From assembly GCF_002280675.1 (NCBI RefSeq), contig NZ_NCEN01000003.1, positions 62,001 through 126,000 on the forward strand: a stretch of 64,000 nt of DNA, in the 5' to 3' direction. The position numbers and the translations under genes were made by a program. Origin of the DNA: Novosphingobium sp. 32-60-15 (GTDB lineage Bacteria > Pseudomonadota > Alphaproteobacteria > Sphingomonadales > Sphingomonadaceae). Within the stretch, counting starts at the first letter, position 1, and the number at the start of each line of letters is the position of its first letter. The notes beneath the pieces were generated by a model, which was not told the origin of the DNA, ran no database searches, and saw only the letters and a list, made by a program, of their open reading frames with translations. Positions 35,348 to 44,584 of this stretch are shown here, one piece after another.

Positions 35348-35440
35348 CCGTCACCCTGAACTTGTTTCAGGGTCCATTTCTCAACCGAGAGCATCGGTCT
35401 GACTTGCAAGATGGATCCTGAAACGAGTTCAGGATGACGG
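35348..35440. repeat. Palindromic intergenic repeat, two 30-base imperfect arms
   Basis: The left arm 35348-35377 and right arm 35411-35440 are inverted copies that match at 27 of 30 bases; the three differences are single transitions. The centre is 33 bases. The arms contain CCTGAACTxGTTTCAGG, itself close to a palindrome. This looks like a dispersed REP-like element of the kind known from sphingomonad intergenic regions; no second copy was spotted in this window. Confidence 0.75.
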
Positions 35441-35578
35441 AAGTGGGTGAAAGTGACGAGGCGCATTCGGGCAAGTCTGGTTGCGCACCACAAAAGTGTT
35501 TTTAACTTGGCTGGTCGGCACCAGCCGCTAGGGAACGGACCGACTGCTTGATCGGCGGGCCGCTTGAAGGGAATGGAC

Positions 35579-36610
35579 ATGGGTTACCGGGTTGTAGTTG
35601 TTGGCGCGACGGGGAACGTGGGCCGCGAAATGCTCAACATCCTCGCCGAGCGCGAGTTTCCGTTGGACGAAATCGCCGCAGTGGCATCGCCGCGCTCGCA
35701 AGGCACCGAGATTGATTTTGGCGAGACCGGCCGCCGGTTGAAGGTGAAGAATATCGAAAACTTCGATTTCACCGGATGGGACATTGCGCTGTTTGCCGCA
35801 GGTTCCGGACCGACCGAAATCCATGCCCCGCGCGCTGCTGCTGCTGGTTGCGTGGTGATCGACAATTCGTCGCTCTATCGCATGGACCCCGATGTGCCGC
35901 TGATCGTGCCAGAGGTGAACCCTGACGCCATCGACGGCTATACCAAGAAGAACATCATCGCCAACCCCAACTGCTCGACCGCGCAGATGGTCGTGGCGCT
36001 GAAGCCTTTGCACGACGCCGCCAAGATCAAGCGCGTTGTTGTGGCGACGTACCAATCGGTTTCAGGTGCTGGCAAGGAAGGCATGGACGAACTGTTTGAA
36101 CAGACGCGCGCCATTTATATGCCGCAAGGTGAACTGGGCGACCCCAAGAAGTTCACCAAGCAGATTGCGTTCAACGTGATCCCGCACATCGACCTGTTCC
36201 TGGACGATGGATCGACCAAGGAAGAGTGGAAGATGATCGCTGAAACCAAAAAGATCCTCGATCCCAAGATCAAGATCAGCGCCACCTGCGTGCGCGTGCC
36301 GGTTTTTGTAGGCCATTCCGAAGCGATCAACATTGAATTCGAAAACGAAATCAGCGCCGAAGAAGCCCAGAACATCCTGCGTGAAGCGCCGGGCGTCATG
36401 CTGATCGATAAGCGTGAAAACGGCGGCTACATCACGCCGATCGAATGCGTCGGCGATGATGCGACTTATGTCAGCCGCGTGCGCGAAGACCCGACCGTGG
36501 ACAGCGGCTTGTCGCTGTGGTGCGTTTCGGACAACTTGCGCAAGGGCGCTGCTTTGAACGCAGTGCAGATCGCAGAACTGCTTGGCCGTCGCCACCTGAA
36601 GAAGGGCTGA
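35579..36610 (+). CDS. asd: Aspartate-semialdehyde dehydrogenase
   Basis: Asd reduces aspartyl phosphate to the semialdehyde used for lysine, diaminopimelate, threonine and methionine. The protein has the NADP fold VVVVGATGNVGREML, the catalytic Cys in NPNCSTAQMV, and family segments QSVSGAGKEGMDEL and CVRVPVFVGHSEA. 343 residues. ATG 35579 is chosen because AAGGGA lies seven bases upstream; ATG 35573 would sit directly on that site. Follows the palindromic repeat. Confidence 0.96.
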   Translation: MGYRVVVVGATGNVGREMLNILAEREFPLDEIAAVASPRSQGTEIDFGETGRRLKVKNIENFDFTGWDIALFAAGSGPTEIHAPRAAAAGCVVIDNSSLYRMDPDVPLIVPEVNPDAIDGYTKKNIIANPNCSTAQMVVALKPLHDAAKIKRVVVATYQSVSGAGKEGMDELFEQTRAIYMPQGELGDPKKFTKQIAFNVIPHIDLFLDDGSTKEEWKMIAETKKILDPKIKISATCVRVPVFVGHSEAINIEFENEISAEEAQNILREAPGVMLIDKRENGGYITPIECVGDDATYVSRVREDPTVDSGLSLWCVSDNLRKGAALNAVQIAELLGRRHLKKG

Positions 36611-36617
36611 TCCGGCC

Positions 36618-37373
36618 ATGACAGACGTTACCACCGAGTTCTTTTCCGGCTTTGGCGATGCGCGGCTTGCGTTGCATCGCATGGGTGCGGGGAGGCCGGT
36701 GGTACTTCTGCACGGGTTGTTTTCATCAGCGGAGGTCAACTGGATCAAGTTCGGCACTGCCGCGCAATTGGCGGCCTTGGGCTTTGAATGCCTGATGCCC
36801 GATTTGCGGGTACACGGGCAAAGCGAAGCTCCGCTTGATCCGCGCGCCTATCCGCAAGACGTGCTTGTGCGCGATGCCGAAGCGTTGGTGGCACATTTGC
36901 GGCTCACCGATTTTGACCTCGCCGGATTCTCGCTCGGCTCACGCACCGCGACGCGCGCCGTGCTGGGCGGGATGAAGCCTCGTCGTCTGGTGTTAAGCGG
37001 CATGGGGCTGGAAGGGCTTGCCGGATGGACGCGGCGGCAGGACTTCTTCCTCGACGTAATTGACCGCTTCGGCACGATCCCACGCGATGATCCGGCCTAT
37101 TTCTCGCAGCAGTTCCTCAAGACCATGGGCGTAAACCGGGATGCCGCGCGCCTCTTGCTGGGCACGATGGCCGATAGTGACCCCGCCAGCCTCAGCGCTA
37201 TTACCATGCCGACGCTGGTATTGTGCGGCGATCAGGATAACGACAATGGTTCAGCGGAAAAGCTGGCCGACACTTTGCCCGATGCGCAACTGGCGTTAAT
37301 CCCCGGAACCCACATGAGTTGCGTGACTACGCCAGCGCTGGGGCGTGAAATCGGGACGTTTCTGTCTCAATAA
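36618..37373 (+). CDS. Alpha/beta hydrolase fold protein
   Basis: A 251-residue soluble alpha/beta hydrolase. The oxyanion strand VVLLHGLFSS, nucleophile elbow AGFSLGSRTA (Ser), acid in LCGDQDNDNG and His in PGTHMSC form a complete triad. No membrane segment. It starts seven bases after asd and is likely co-transcribed. Substrate unknown; similar proteins are esterases or C-C hydrolases. Confidence 0.88.
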   Translation: MTDVTTEFFSGFGDARLALHRMGAGRPVVLLHGLFSSAEVNWIKFGTAAQLAALGFECLMPDLRVHGQSEAPLDPRAYPQDVLVRDAEALVAHLRLTDFDLAGFSLGSRTATRAVLGGMKPRRLVLSGMGLEGLAGWTRRQDFFLDVIDRFGTIPRDDPAYFSQQFLKTMGVNRDAARLLLGTMADSDPASLSAITMPTLVLCGDQDNDNGSAEKLADTLPDAQLALIPGTHMSCVTTPALGREIGTFLSQ

Positions 37374-37472
37374 AAGGTGGACGCACCCCCTTGCGGCGGG
37401 GGCAAGTTCATGTCAGCTTCCAGTCAACAAACGCAAAGGCCGATAAGAGCCTTGTGATGGGATCTGGATGAC

Positions 37473-37961
37473 ATGAAACTTCGCTGGCTCTTGGCTGCGC
37501 TCACCGCAACAGCATTGGCCCCCACAGTTGCTGGGGCCACCACGTCTGGCGCTGCAACGGTATCTGCCATAAAGCCGGATGGCGTTGCGGTTGCCTTGCA
37601 GAATCTTGGCTACAAGGCTGAATTGGCAAAGGATGCCAATGGCGATCCGCTGATCAACACCGATATTGGCGGCTGGCAAGCAGCGCTGCTGTTTTACGAA
37701 TGCAACGAAAAGACGCACGATGGCTGCCAGTCATTGCAGTTTGTTGCCAATTTTACGCCCGAGAAAAAGTTTACCGCCGATGATGCCGTCCGGTTCAACC
37801 GCAATACGCGTTTTGCCTCGGTTTCGCTCGACAAAGACCAGTCAGTAATGATGACCTGGGATGTCGTGACCGGAAAAGGCATTGATCTTGAAGTGTTTTC
37901 CAACGCGGTCGACATGTTCCGTAGCGCGATGGACACACTGGGCACCGAAGTGTTCAAATAA
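37473..37961 (+). CDS. Exported YbjN-domain protein
   Basis: A 162-residue protein with signal peptide MKLRWLLAALTATALAPTVAGA. The mature part has the YbjN-type pattern: VAVALQNLGYKAELAKDANGDPLINTDIGGW, LQFVANF, FNRNTRFASVSLDKDQSVMMTWDV. Two Cys (YECNEKTHDGCQS) may form a periplasmic disulfide. YbjN domains resemble type III secretion chaperones, but the role here is unknown. A terminator follows. Confidence 0.8.
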   Translation: MKLRWLLAALTATALAPTVAGATTSGAATVSAIKPDGVAVALQNLGYKAELAKDANGDPLINTDIGGWQAALLFYECNEKTHDGCQSLQFVANFTPEKKFTADDAVRFNRNTRFASVSLDKDQSVMMTWDVVTGKGIDLEVFSNAVDMFRSAMDTLGTEVFK

Positions 37962-38003
37962 ACTTTCGAGCCAAGCCCGCGCAAGCGGGCGGGACGCAAA
38001 CTG

Positions 38004-38045
38004 AGCAATCCCGAGCGGGGCTAGCCGCGACGGATTGCTTTTTTG
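38004..38045 (+). terminator. Rho-independent terminator after the YbjN-like gene
   Basis: AGCAATCC (38004-38011) pairs with GGATTGCT (38032-38039), with an inner GCGG/CCGC stem, followed by TTTTTT. A second small hairpin (37975-37990) precedes it. It separates convergent genes. Confidence 0.75.
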
Positions 38046-38065
38046 TTTGTGGGCCTTTTGTCGGG

Positions 38066-39508
38066 CTACCTGAAAGGCGGCTCGTTAAAGGCGCGCAGCT
38101 TGCGGCTGTGGAGGCGGGTGCCTTCCTGGCGGAGCAACTCGCAGGCGGTGGTGCCGATGGCGAGGTGGGCGGCAATGGCCTCTTCGTAAAAGCGGTTGGC
38201 TTGGCCCGGAAGCTTGATTTCACCGTGCAAAGGCTTGTCCGAAACGCATAGCAAAGTGCCATAGGGCACGCGGAAGCGATAACCTTGAGCGGCAATCGTA
38301 GCGCTCTCCATGTCGATGCCGACAGCGCGCGATAGCGACAGGCGACGGGCCGAGTGCGTGTATCGCAACTCCCAGTTACGATCATCGGTGGTGACGATGG
38401 TGCCGGTCCGCATGCGCTTTTTAAGGTCGATCCCGCCAGCTCCGCTGACCATTTCAGCCGCAGTCTGCAATGCGACTTGCACTTCGGCGATGGCCGGAAT
38501 GGGAATTTCGGGCGGCAACACCGGATCGAGCACATGGTCATCGCGCAGATAAGCGTGGGCAAGCACGTAATCGCCGATCTTTTGGGTGGGGCGCAAGCCG
38601 CCGCAATGGCCGATCATCAGCCACGCTTCGGGACGCAGCACGGCAAGGTGATCGCAAATGGTCTTGGCATTGGACGGGCCAACGCCAATATTGACCAGCG
38701 TGATGCCCGATTTATCCGGTGCGACAAGGTGATAAGCAGGCATCTGGTGCCGCCGCCAAGCCGTGTCAGACAGGCGTGCGCGTGCGTTTTCAACGGGTGC
38801 GTCAAGGCTCAGCCCGCCAGCACCGGTTAGCGCTACATACCGTTCGCCATCAATCTGCTGGGCGGCCCAATCGACGAATTCATCGACATAGCGGTGATAG
38901 TTTGTGAACAGGATATACCGCTGAAAATCTTCGGAGCGGGTGCCGGTGTAATGCGCAAGTCGGGCAAGGCTGAAATCGGTGCGCAGGCCATCGAACAAGG
39001 ATAGCGGGAAGGGGCCATCGCCGACGTTGAATTCGCCATCGGCAATTTCGTCGCCGATGTGGGCAAGGTCGGTTGCGGGGAAATGCTTTGCGAGTTCCTG
39101 TGGGCTTACCAAAGCGATTTGTGCGCCGTAGGCCCCGTCAAGAACATAGGGAAAAGGGATTTCCTGCCGTGATCGGATAACTTCGATGTGCACGTTATAG
39201 GATGAGCGGATCAGTTCGATCTGCTCGGTCAGGTAATCTGCAAACAGCGCAGGCCGGGTGATTGTGCAGGCATAATTGCCGCGTTGCGTCAGTCGGCCAA
39301 ATGCACGGCCAATCGATTCCGTGCGGGGATCATCATCAAGCCGGATTCGCAATTCGGGATAGCTGTAGGAGCCATCGCTGCGTCTGCTGAGTGGCGGGGG
39401 TGTGCCGGTATTTGCATAAATCGCGATATCGTCACGGAGCTTGGCAACGGCGTTATCGTAAAGGTCGATGAGTTCCGCGATAATAGTTTCAGTTGTAGCC
39501 ATCATCAT
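38066..39508 (-). CDS. amn: AMP nucleosidase
   Basis: Amn hydrolyses AMP to adenine and ribose 5-phosphate, adjusting adenylate pools. The protein is about 480 residues, matching the long enterobacterial-type Amn. The N-terminal domain has YSYPELRIRL and RGNYACTITRPALFADYL; the C-terminal nucleoside-phosphorylase-like domain has NIGVGPSNAKTICDHLAVLRPEAWLMIGHCGGLR, YVLAHAYLRDDHVLD and GIDMESATIAAQGYRFRVP. Three consecutive-frame ATG codons (39508, 39505, 39502) compete as start. Single gene, convergent with the YbjN gene. Confidence 0.93.
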   Translation of the reverse strand: MMMATTETIIAELIDLYDNAVAKLRDDIAIYANTGTPPPLSRRSDGSYSYPELRIRLDDDPRTESIGRAFGRLTQRGNYACTITRPALFADYLTEQIELIRSSYNVHIEVIRSRQEIPFPYVLDGAYGAQIALVSPQELAKHFPATDLAHIGDEIADGEFNVGDGPFPLSLFDGLRTDFSLARLAHYTGTRSEDFQRYILFTNYHRYVDEFVDWAAQQIDGERYVALTGAGGLSLDAPVENARARLSDTAWRRHQMPAYHLVAPDKSGITLVNIGVGPSNAKTICDHLAVLRPEAWLMIGHCGGLRPTQKIGDYVLAHAYLRDDHVLDPVLPPEIPIPAIAEVQVALQTAAEMVSGAGGIDLKKRMRTGTIVTTDDRNWELRYTHSARRLSLSRAVGIDMESATIAAQGYRFRVPYGTLLCVSDKPLHGEIKLPGQANRFYEEAIAAHLAIGTTACELLRQEGTRLHSRKLRAFNEPPFR

Positions 39509-39551
39509 GCATGTAGCGCGCCTTCATGGCACTGCAAAGAAGCATGAAACG

Positions 39552-39578
39552 AAAAAGGGCGCCCCGAAGGACGCCCCT
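39552..39578 (-). terminator. Rho-independent terminator of the rpsF-rpsR-rplI operon
   Basis: On the minus strand a stem of about 10 pairs (39557-39565 with 39570-39578, including G-T pairs) with a TTCG tetraloop is followed by TTTTT, 29 bases past the rplI stop. Confidence 0.85.
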
Positions 39579-39606
39579 GATCTTGCTGCCGAAAGAGTAG
39601 GAAGCC

Positions 39607-40206
39607 TTAAGCTTCCGTTTCCTCTTCGCCTTCGTCAAGAAGGTCAGCCGGGATTTCACCGGGTTCAGCATTAGGGTTGTAAGCTTCGGTAAAGCCACCA
39701 ACTTCGGTATCGAACATAGCATCGATAACGTTGATGCCTGCAGTTTGCAGAGCAGCTTCGTCAGCCGAACGTGCGACGTTGACCTTGACGTTAACCGATA
39801 CTTCAGGGTGCAAAGCGACCTTGACGTTATAAACGCCGATGGTCTTGATCGGGCGTTCCAGCACGATCATGCCCTTGTTTACCTTGGCGCCCTGTTCAAC
39901 CAGTGCGTCGGAAATGTCACGGACCGAAACCGAGCCGTAAAGCTGGCCAGCGTTCGAAGAAGCGCGGATAAGCACGACTTCCTTGCCTTCAACGTTGCTC
40001 GACTCAGTCGTAGCTTCGTCACGGCGGGCAGCGTTGTCGGCTTCGATGCGGGCGCGGTTTGATTCGAAAATCTTGCGGTTGGCATCGTTGGCGCGGAGCG
40101 CTTTTTTGTTAGGCAGCAGGAAGTTGCGGGCATAGCCGTCCTTGACGGTTACTTCGTCGCCGATGGCGCCCAGCTTCTCGATGCGCTCGAGCAGGATGAT
40201 CTGCAT
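39607..40206 (-). CDS. rplI: 50S ribosomal protein bL9 with acidic tail
   Basis: bL9 anchors near L1 on the 50S. Residues 1-150 are typical: MQIILLERIEKLGAIGDEVTVKDGYARNFLLP, KKALRA and GQLYGSVSVRDISDAL. The protein is 199 residues, about 50 longer than usual, with a C-terminal acidic stretch (EVGGFTEAYNPNAEPGEIPADLLDEGEEETEA region). Third gene of the rpsF-rpsR-rplI operon. Confidence 0.97.
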   Translation of the reverse strand: MQIILLERIEKLGAIGDEVTVKDGYARNFLLPNKKALRANDANRKIFESNRARIEADNAARRDEATTESSNVEGKEVVLIRASSNAGQLYGSVSVRDISDALVEQGAKVNKGMIVLERPIKTIGVYNVKVALHPEVSVNVKVNVARSADEAALQTAGINVIDAMFDTEVGGFTEAYNPNAEPGEIPADLLDEGEEETEA

Positions 40207-40218
40207 GGTCTGCGCTCC

Positions 40219-40443
40219 TTACTTAACGATGTACGGCAGGAGGCCGATTTGCCGGGCGCGCTTGATCGCCTGGCTCAGCTCACGCTGCTTCTTTGCCGAA
40301 ACGGCAGTGATGCGGCTAGGGACGATCTTGCCACGCTCGGACATGAAGCCCTGCAGCAGACGTACGTCCTTGTAGTCGATCTTTGGAGCGCCCTTGCCCG
40401 AAAACGGGCAGCTCTTGCGGCGGCGGAAAAACGGACGAGCCAT
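40219..40443 (-). CDS. rpsR: 30S ribosomal protein bS18
   Basis: 74 residues: [42 protein letters not shown] and [17 protein letters not shown] are typical of bS18, which binds bS6 on the 30S platform. The single Cys in KSCPF is retained. Three bases separate it from rpsF and 12 from rplI. Confidence 0.98.
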   Translation of the reverse strand: MARPFFRRRKSCPFSGKGAPKIDYKDVRLLQGFMSERGKIVPSRITAVSAKKQRELSQAIKRARQIGLLPYIVK

Positions 40444-40446
40444 CTC

Positions 40447-40809
40447 TTATTCCCCTTCGCGTTCGCGGCGACGTGTGCGCTCGCGGTCGTTCTTGCGCAT
40501 CATCACTGACGGGCCGGCTTCATGTTCGTCAACGCGGACGGTCATGAAACGGATCACATCTTCGTTGATCGAGGTTTGACGCTCAAGCTCGGTGATGGCT
40601 GCGCCTGAAGATTCGATGTTCAGCAGCACGAAGTGCGCCTTGCGATTCTTCTGGATCTTGTATGCCAGTGAACGGAGGCCCCAGGTTTCGGTCTTCGTGA
40701 CCTTGCCATTGTTGGCTTCGACGATTTCGGTGGCGGTGGCGGCAAGCACGTCAACCTGAGCTTGGCTCAAGTCTTGGCGCGCCAGAAACACATGCTCGTA
40801 GAGCGGCAT
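40447..40809 (-). CDS. rpsF: 30S ribosomal protein bS6
   Basis: 120 residues with [46 protein letters not shown] and FMTVRVDEH. The C-terminal tail is basic and Arg-rich ([16 protein letters not shown]). AAGGA lies nine bases before the ATG. First gene of the rpsF-rpsR-rplI operon. Confidence 0.97.
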   Translation of the reverse strand: MPLYEHVFLARQDLSQAQVDVLAATATEIVEANNGKVTKTETWGLRSLAYKIQKNRKAHFVLLNIESSGAAITELERQTSINEDVIRFMTVRVDEHEAGPSVMMRKNDRERTRRREREGE

Positions 40810-40914
40810 GCTGTTGCGTCCTTATCTATTTTAACCGATCGCTGGCTTGTCCGCGGTATTGCGGGGCCCCTCCGGCTTTCTTGAATGATCGCCGGGTTAC
40901 CGGTGAAGCGGTAG

Positions 40915-40943
40915 CCCTTAGCGTCTTTGCGAGGGATTGCAAG
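40915..40943 (-). promoter_or_regulatory. Weak candidate promoter of the rpsF operon
   Basis: On the minus strand TTGCAA (40942-40937) is followed after 16 bases by TAAGGG (40920-40915), within CGCTAAGGGC. The -10 is poor by E. coli rules, so this is tentative. The leader of about 100 bases may hold the S6:S18 autoregulatory site, but I could not identify it. Confidence 0.3.
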
Positions 40944-40966
40944 CGATAGCGTGGCCGAACGCAAGA

Positions 40967-42196
40967 TCAGGGCGTTTTACCCTTGTGTCGCAAGGTCTGC
41001 TTTGCGGGAGTCCCGCAAAACAGGATGGACGTAATATTGGTCGCGCGAACGGCCACATAGCTGGCGCATGAGAGCATCAGGACAATCCCGGTGGCAAGCA
41101 GCCATTGCAGTTCAGGCAGAAGCGGTGTGGCGCGGATATGGGGCAGGATGACCATCGCCCAGACCAGATGAAACAGGTAAATTGCCAAGGCGCCATCGAC
41201 AAAGAACCTGATCGTGCGGCTCGGCCCTTTTACCAGCAATGCCAAGATGCGGAACGAGCCCAAGGACATCAGATAAGCCAGCGGCAGTTCAATTGTCCGC
41301 ATGATCCACAGGCCGGTTTCATCGGGATAGATTTCCATGCCCAAGGCTGGACGGATCAACGGGTCAAGCGGGATTAAAACCAGCAACAGCAATGCAATAG
41401 CGGGCCAGATCACCCAATGGCGCAGCGCAAACACTTGGTCCCCAATGCGTCCATGCCATGCCAGCACACCTACAATAAAACCCGCTGCATGGAACACGAA
41501 CTGTTGCCACAGCAGCGTTTCGAACGGGGCATCAGGAATGGGCGGGACCCACAATTCGCTGATAATCCGTACGATACCCCAACCGCCAAGTGCCAGCATC
41601 AGGCCAAGTGCGCCCGGTCCGCACAGCAGCATTGCGCGCTGGATGCGCGGGCCCGCTGTGATGCGGTGGATCGGGATTGCGGCATAGCAGACGCAATAGC
41701 CAAGCAGCACAATCAGGAACCACAGATGATCCAGCGCCAATGGCATGCCAAGAAAGCGCGGGGATGGCTTGTGCAGCACCAAAGCCTGTAACTGGAACTG
41801 GATAACTCCGACGGTGGCCAGGCTTGCCACCAAAGGCAGGCCCAACCTGCGGGCACGTTCGTGCAACCAGACCCGCGCGCCCTTGCGCTCTCGCATCATG
41901 CCCGCAAAGTATCCTGCCAGCATGAAGAATGCGAACATGCGAAACACATGCGTTACGGAAAGATAGCCGCCAATGACCTGCGATATCTGAAAAGCGATGG
42001 CGGGAGGCTCGCTTTCGAATATGGCTTTGGTTGCGACATGAAATGGCAACCCTAGTAGCAACAGCAAAGCGCGTGCTGCATCAAGATGATACAAGCGTTG
42101 GACCGTTGTCGAAGCAGGCATGGTTGGAGGCGAGGGTGGAGGCTGGGCCATGATGGCCGCCCTAACCATTTCTGGTTGCCCAAGCGAGAGCTTCAT
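40967..42196 (-). CDS. Acyltransferase_3 family membrane protein
   Basis: The protein (409 residues) has about ten membrane helices and matches the Acyltransferase 3 / OpgC-OafA pattern: RLYHLDAARALLLLLGLPFHV at the first helix with the conserved His, RMFAFFMLAGYFAGMMRERKG, HERARRLGLPLV and LAIYLFHLVWAMVI. Such proteins O-acylate glycans or lipids at the membrane. ATG 42151 (MAQPPPSPPTM) with AGGGCGG upstream is an alternative start. Substrate unknown; it faces the rpsF operon in the same direction. Confidence 0.85.
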   Translation of the reverse strand: MKLSLGQPEMVRAAIMAQPPPSPPTMPASTTVQRLYHLDAARALLLLLGLPFHVATKAIFESEPPAIAFQISQVIGGYLSVTHVFRMFAFFMLAGYFAGMMRERKGARVWLHERARRLGLPLVASLATVGVIQFQLQALVLHKPSPRFLGMPLALDHLWFLIVLLGYCVCYAAIPIHRITAGPRIQRAMLLCGPGALGLMLALGGWGIVRIISELWVPPIPDAPFETLLWQQFVFHAAGFIVGVLAWHGRIGDQVFALRHWVIWPAIALLLLVLIPLDPLIRPALGMEIYPDETGLWIMRTIELPLAYLMSLGSFRILALLVKGPSRTIRFFVDGALAIYLFHLVWAMVILPHIRATPLLPELQWLLATGIVLMLSCASYVAVRATNITSILFCGTPAKQTLRHKGKTP

Positions 42197-42296
42197 TACA
42201 GAAACACCTGCGGCCCTGCACTGTTAGGGCGAAAGTAACCAATCTTGACTAGGTAAATCTTCGTAGCTTTATGGCTTCTTATCGGGCCTGATCTGA

Positions 42297-44492
42297 ATGG
42301 TAGTAAGAGGAATATTCAAAGGTTTGGCGCGCGCGCCATCGCTTGGACGCAATGGTGAGAAAGCACAGCTTTCTGCCGCTGCACCAGCGCCTTTGGCTGA
42401 TCCTTTCGCCAATTCTGACGCGGTTGCGCGGCAAGCGGTGCTGGACGAATTCGAACAGGCCGGTTTTTCTTGGCTGTGGTCAACCGATCGCGAGGGTCGG
42501 CTGTCCTATATTTCGCCCGGCGCCACGGTTGACGCGGCGACACTTGTTGGCAAATCGCTGACATCGGTGATCGAAACGGATCCCGAAAATCCTGATGAAC
42601 GGTCGGGCCGTCCATTAAGGTTCCAGCTTTCTGCCCACAGCCGGATTTCCGACCTTATCATCCGCTTTACCGGCACTTCAGTCGAGGATGTGCGGTGGTG
42701 GGCGCTGTCGGGGCAGCCCCATTCCCTGCCGGATGGCACTTTCGCCGGTTATCGCGGCATCGCGCGGGATGTAACCAGCGAATACCGGCGCAAACGTGAA
42801 GATTCGCGCGCGGCCGAGTTTGATTCGCTCACCGGCTTGTTCAACCGTCATCGCATGACCCGCCGGATGGACGCTGTCCTGGCTGCGTTCCGGCCAACCG
42901 GCCAATGCTGCGGCTTGATGATGCTTGATCTTGATCGGTTCAAGCAGGTGAACGATACAATGGGCCACCCTGCGGGGGATGAACTACTTCGCCAGGTTGC
43001 GGATCGGTTGCGCACCGTGGTGGGAGATCGCGGAGAGATTGGCCGGCTGGGTGGCGATGAATTCCAGATCATCCTGCCCAACTTTGATGATCGCGGGCAA
43101 ATGGGCGAACTTGCCGCCAAAATTATTCAGATGGTGTCACAGCCTTATGCGATTGAGGGCAAACGTGCGGTCATTGGTGCATCGCTAGGTATTGCAGTGG
43201 CACCGCACGACGGCGATACCCGCGAAGCCCTTGTCGCTTCTGCCGACCTTGCGCTTTATGCCGCTAAAAATGGTGGGCGCGGCCAGTTCCGGTTCTTTAC
43301 ATCAGAACTGCAGGATGAGGCATTCGAACGCACCGCGCTCAACCACGATCTGCGTGAGGCTTTGGCGCGCGAAGAGCTTGAACTGCATTACCAACCGGTT
43401 GTGCGGATCGATGACAACACAGTCGTCGGGTTTGAGGCGCTGATGCGCTGGAACCATCCCGAGCGCGGGGAAATTCCGCCAGCGGTTTTCATCCCGATTG
43501 CCGAGGAAAGCAATTTCATCGTGCAATTAGGCGATTGGGCTTTGCGCCAAGCGTGCAAAGACGCAGTGCAATGGCCCGAATCTGTGCGTTTGGGCGTTAA
43601 CATTTCCACAGTGCAATTCGCAAATCCCGGTTTCATCGCCACGGTCAAAGAAGCGCTTGAGGCAAGCGGCCTTGAACCCCGGCGGCTTGAGCTGGAATTG
43701 ACCGAAAATGTGTTCATGCGCGACAAGGAGATGGTCGATGAGGTCTTTGCGGCGCTGAAAGGACTGGGCGTACGGCTGGCTTTGGATGATTTCGGCAGGG
43801 GCTATTCGTCACTGCGCTACTTGCAGTCAGCTCCGTTCGATAAGCTCAAGGTTGACCGCAGTTTTGTTGCCACGTGTGCGTCGGACGACCAAAACAGCGC
43901 GAAGATCATTTCAGCCATCATAGGTCTTGCCGATGCCTTGGGCATGGAAACAACGGTTGAAGGCGTCGAGGCGTTCGATCAACTGGAAGTCGTGCGCCAA
44001 CGCGGTGGAAAAATGGTGCAAGGGCACATTTTTGCAAACGCCATGCCGATTGATGAAGTCAACCATCGCATGGCATCGGGTGACCTGAAGATTGAACCGA
44101 ACGGCCCGTCAAGGCACCGGATCGAACGACGTGCGGTGTTCAGGCGGGTTGGCGTAATCCACGATGATCACCGTTATGAGGCTGTCATGCGCGACTTGTC
44201 GCGGGTTGGCGCGCGGATTGACGGACTGTTGGGAGTGCCGGTTGGAACCAAACTTGTGGTCGATCTGGGTGGCGGGCAACTGGCCGTATCAGTCGTAACC
44301 CGTTCCAAAGGCCCGGTGATTGGCGTTGAATTTGAAACACCGCTGACCAGCGATGGATCAGGCGGACTGTGTACTCGGCACCGTTTGTCGCCATTAATGT
44401 TGGCGGCGGCAACTGCTGCTGCAGCCTCGGCACCAAAGGGTCGGCAGCAATTTATGGAAGTTGCCGTTCGCGGCTCACGCGATCACGGTTAG
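42297..44492 (+). CDS. PAS-GGDEF-EAL-PilZ cyclic-di-GMP protein
   Basis: A 731-residue soluble protein. Order: a PAS-like domain (GFSWLWSTDREGRLSYISPGA, ending DVTSEYRRKRE), a GGDEF domain with intact RLGGDEF and the [16 protein letters not shown] segment, an EAL domain with intact FEALMRW, DDFGRGYSS, KVDRSF and EGVEA, and a C-terminal PilZ-like domain (RIERRAVFRRV then RDLSRVGARIDG). It could make, break and bind c-di-GMP. No membrane helix. The PilZ motif keeps RxxxR and a degenerate D/NxSxxG (DLSRVG). A paralogue with the same order lies at 57265. Confidence 0.9.
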   Translation: MVVRGIFKGLARAPSLGRNGEKAQLSAAAPAPLADPFANSDAVARQAVLDEFEQAGFSWLWSTDREGRLSYISPGATVDAATLVGKSLTSVIETDPENPDERSGRPLRFQLSAHSRISDLIIRFTGTSVEDVRWWALSGQPHSLPDGTFAGYRGIARDVTSEYRRKREDSRAAEFDSLTGLFNRHRMTRRMDAVLAAFRPTGQCCGLMMLDLDRFKQVNDTMGHPAGDELLRQVADRLRTVVGDRGEIGRLGGDEFQIILPNFDDRGQMGELAAKIIQMVSQPYAIEGKRAVIGASLGIAVAPHDGDTREALVASADLALYAAKNGGRGQFRFFTSELQDEAFERTALNHDLREALAREELELHYQPVVRIDDNTVVGFEALMRWNHPERGEIPPAVFIPIAEESNFIVQLGDWALRQACKDAVQWPESVRLGVNISTVQFANPGFIATVKEALEASGLEPRRLELELTENVFMRDKEMVDEVFAALKGLGVRLALDDFGRGYSSLRYLQSAPFDKLKVDRSFVATCASDDQNSAKIISAIIGLADALGMETTVEGVEAFDQLEVVRQRGGKMVQGHIFANAMPIDEVNHRMASGDLKIEPNGPSRHRIERRAVFRRVGVIHDDHRYEAVMRDLSRVGARIDGLLGVPVGTKLVVDLGGGQLAVSVVTRSKGPVIGVEFETPLTSDGSGGLCTRHRLSPLMLAAATAAAASAPKGRQQFMEVAVRGSRDHG

Positions 44493-44584
44493 GCAAATTT
44501 TTGGACAGGCGGACCCTTGCGCTTGTTCGGGCGTTCCCGCACATCTGCTGCCATTGTCGCCGCCTCAAAGGATAAGCCTCTCCC

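Noticed and set aside
37386..37402. CCCCC/GGGGG hairpin after the alpha/beta hydrolase gene
   Set aside because: Only five pairs and no T run; too weak to call a terminator.
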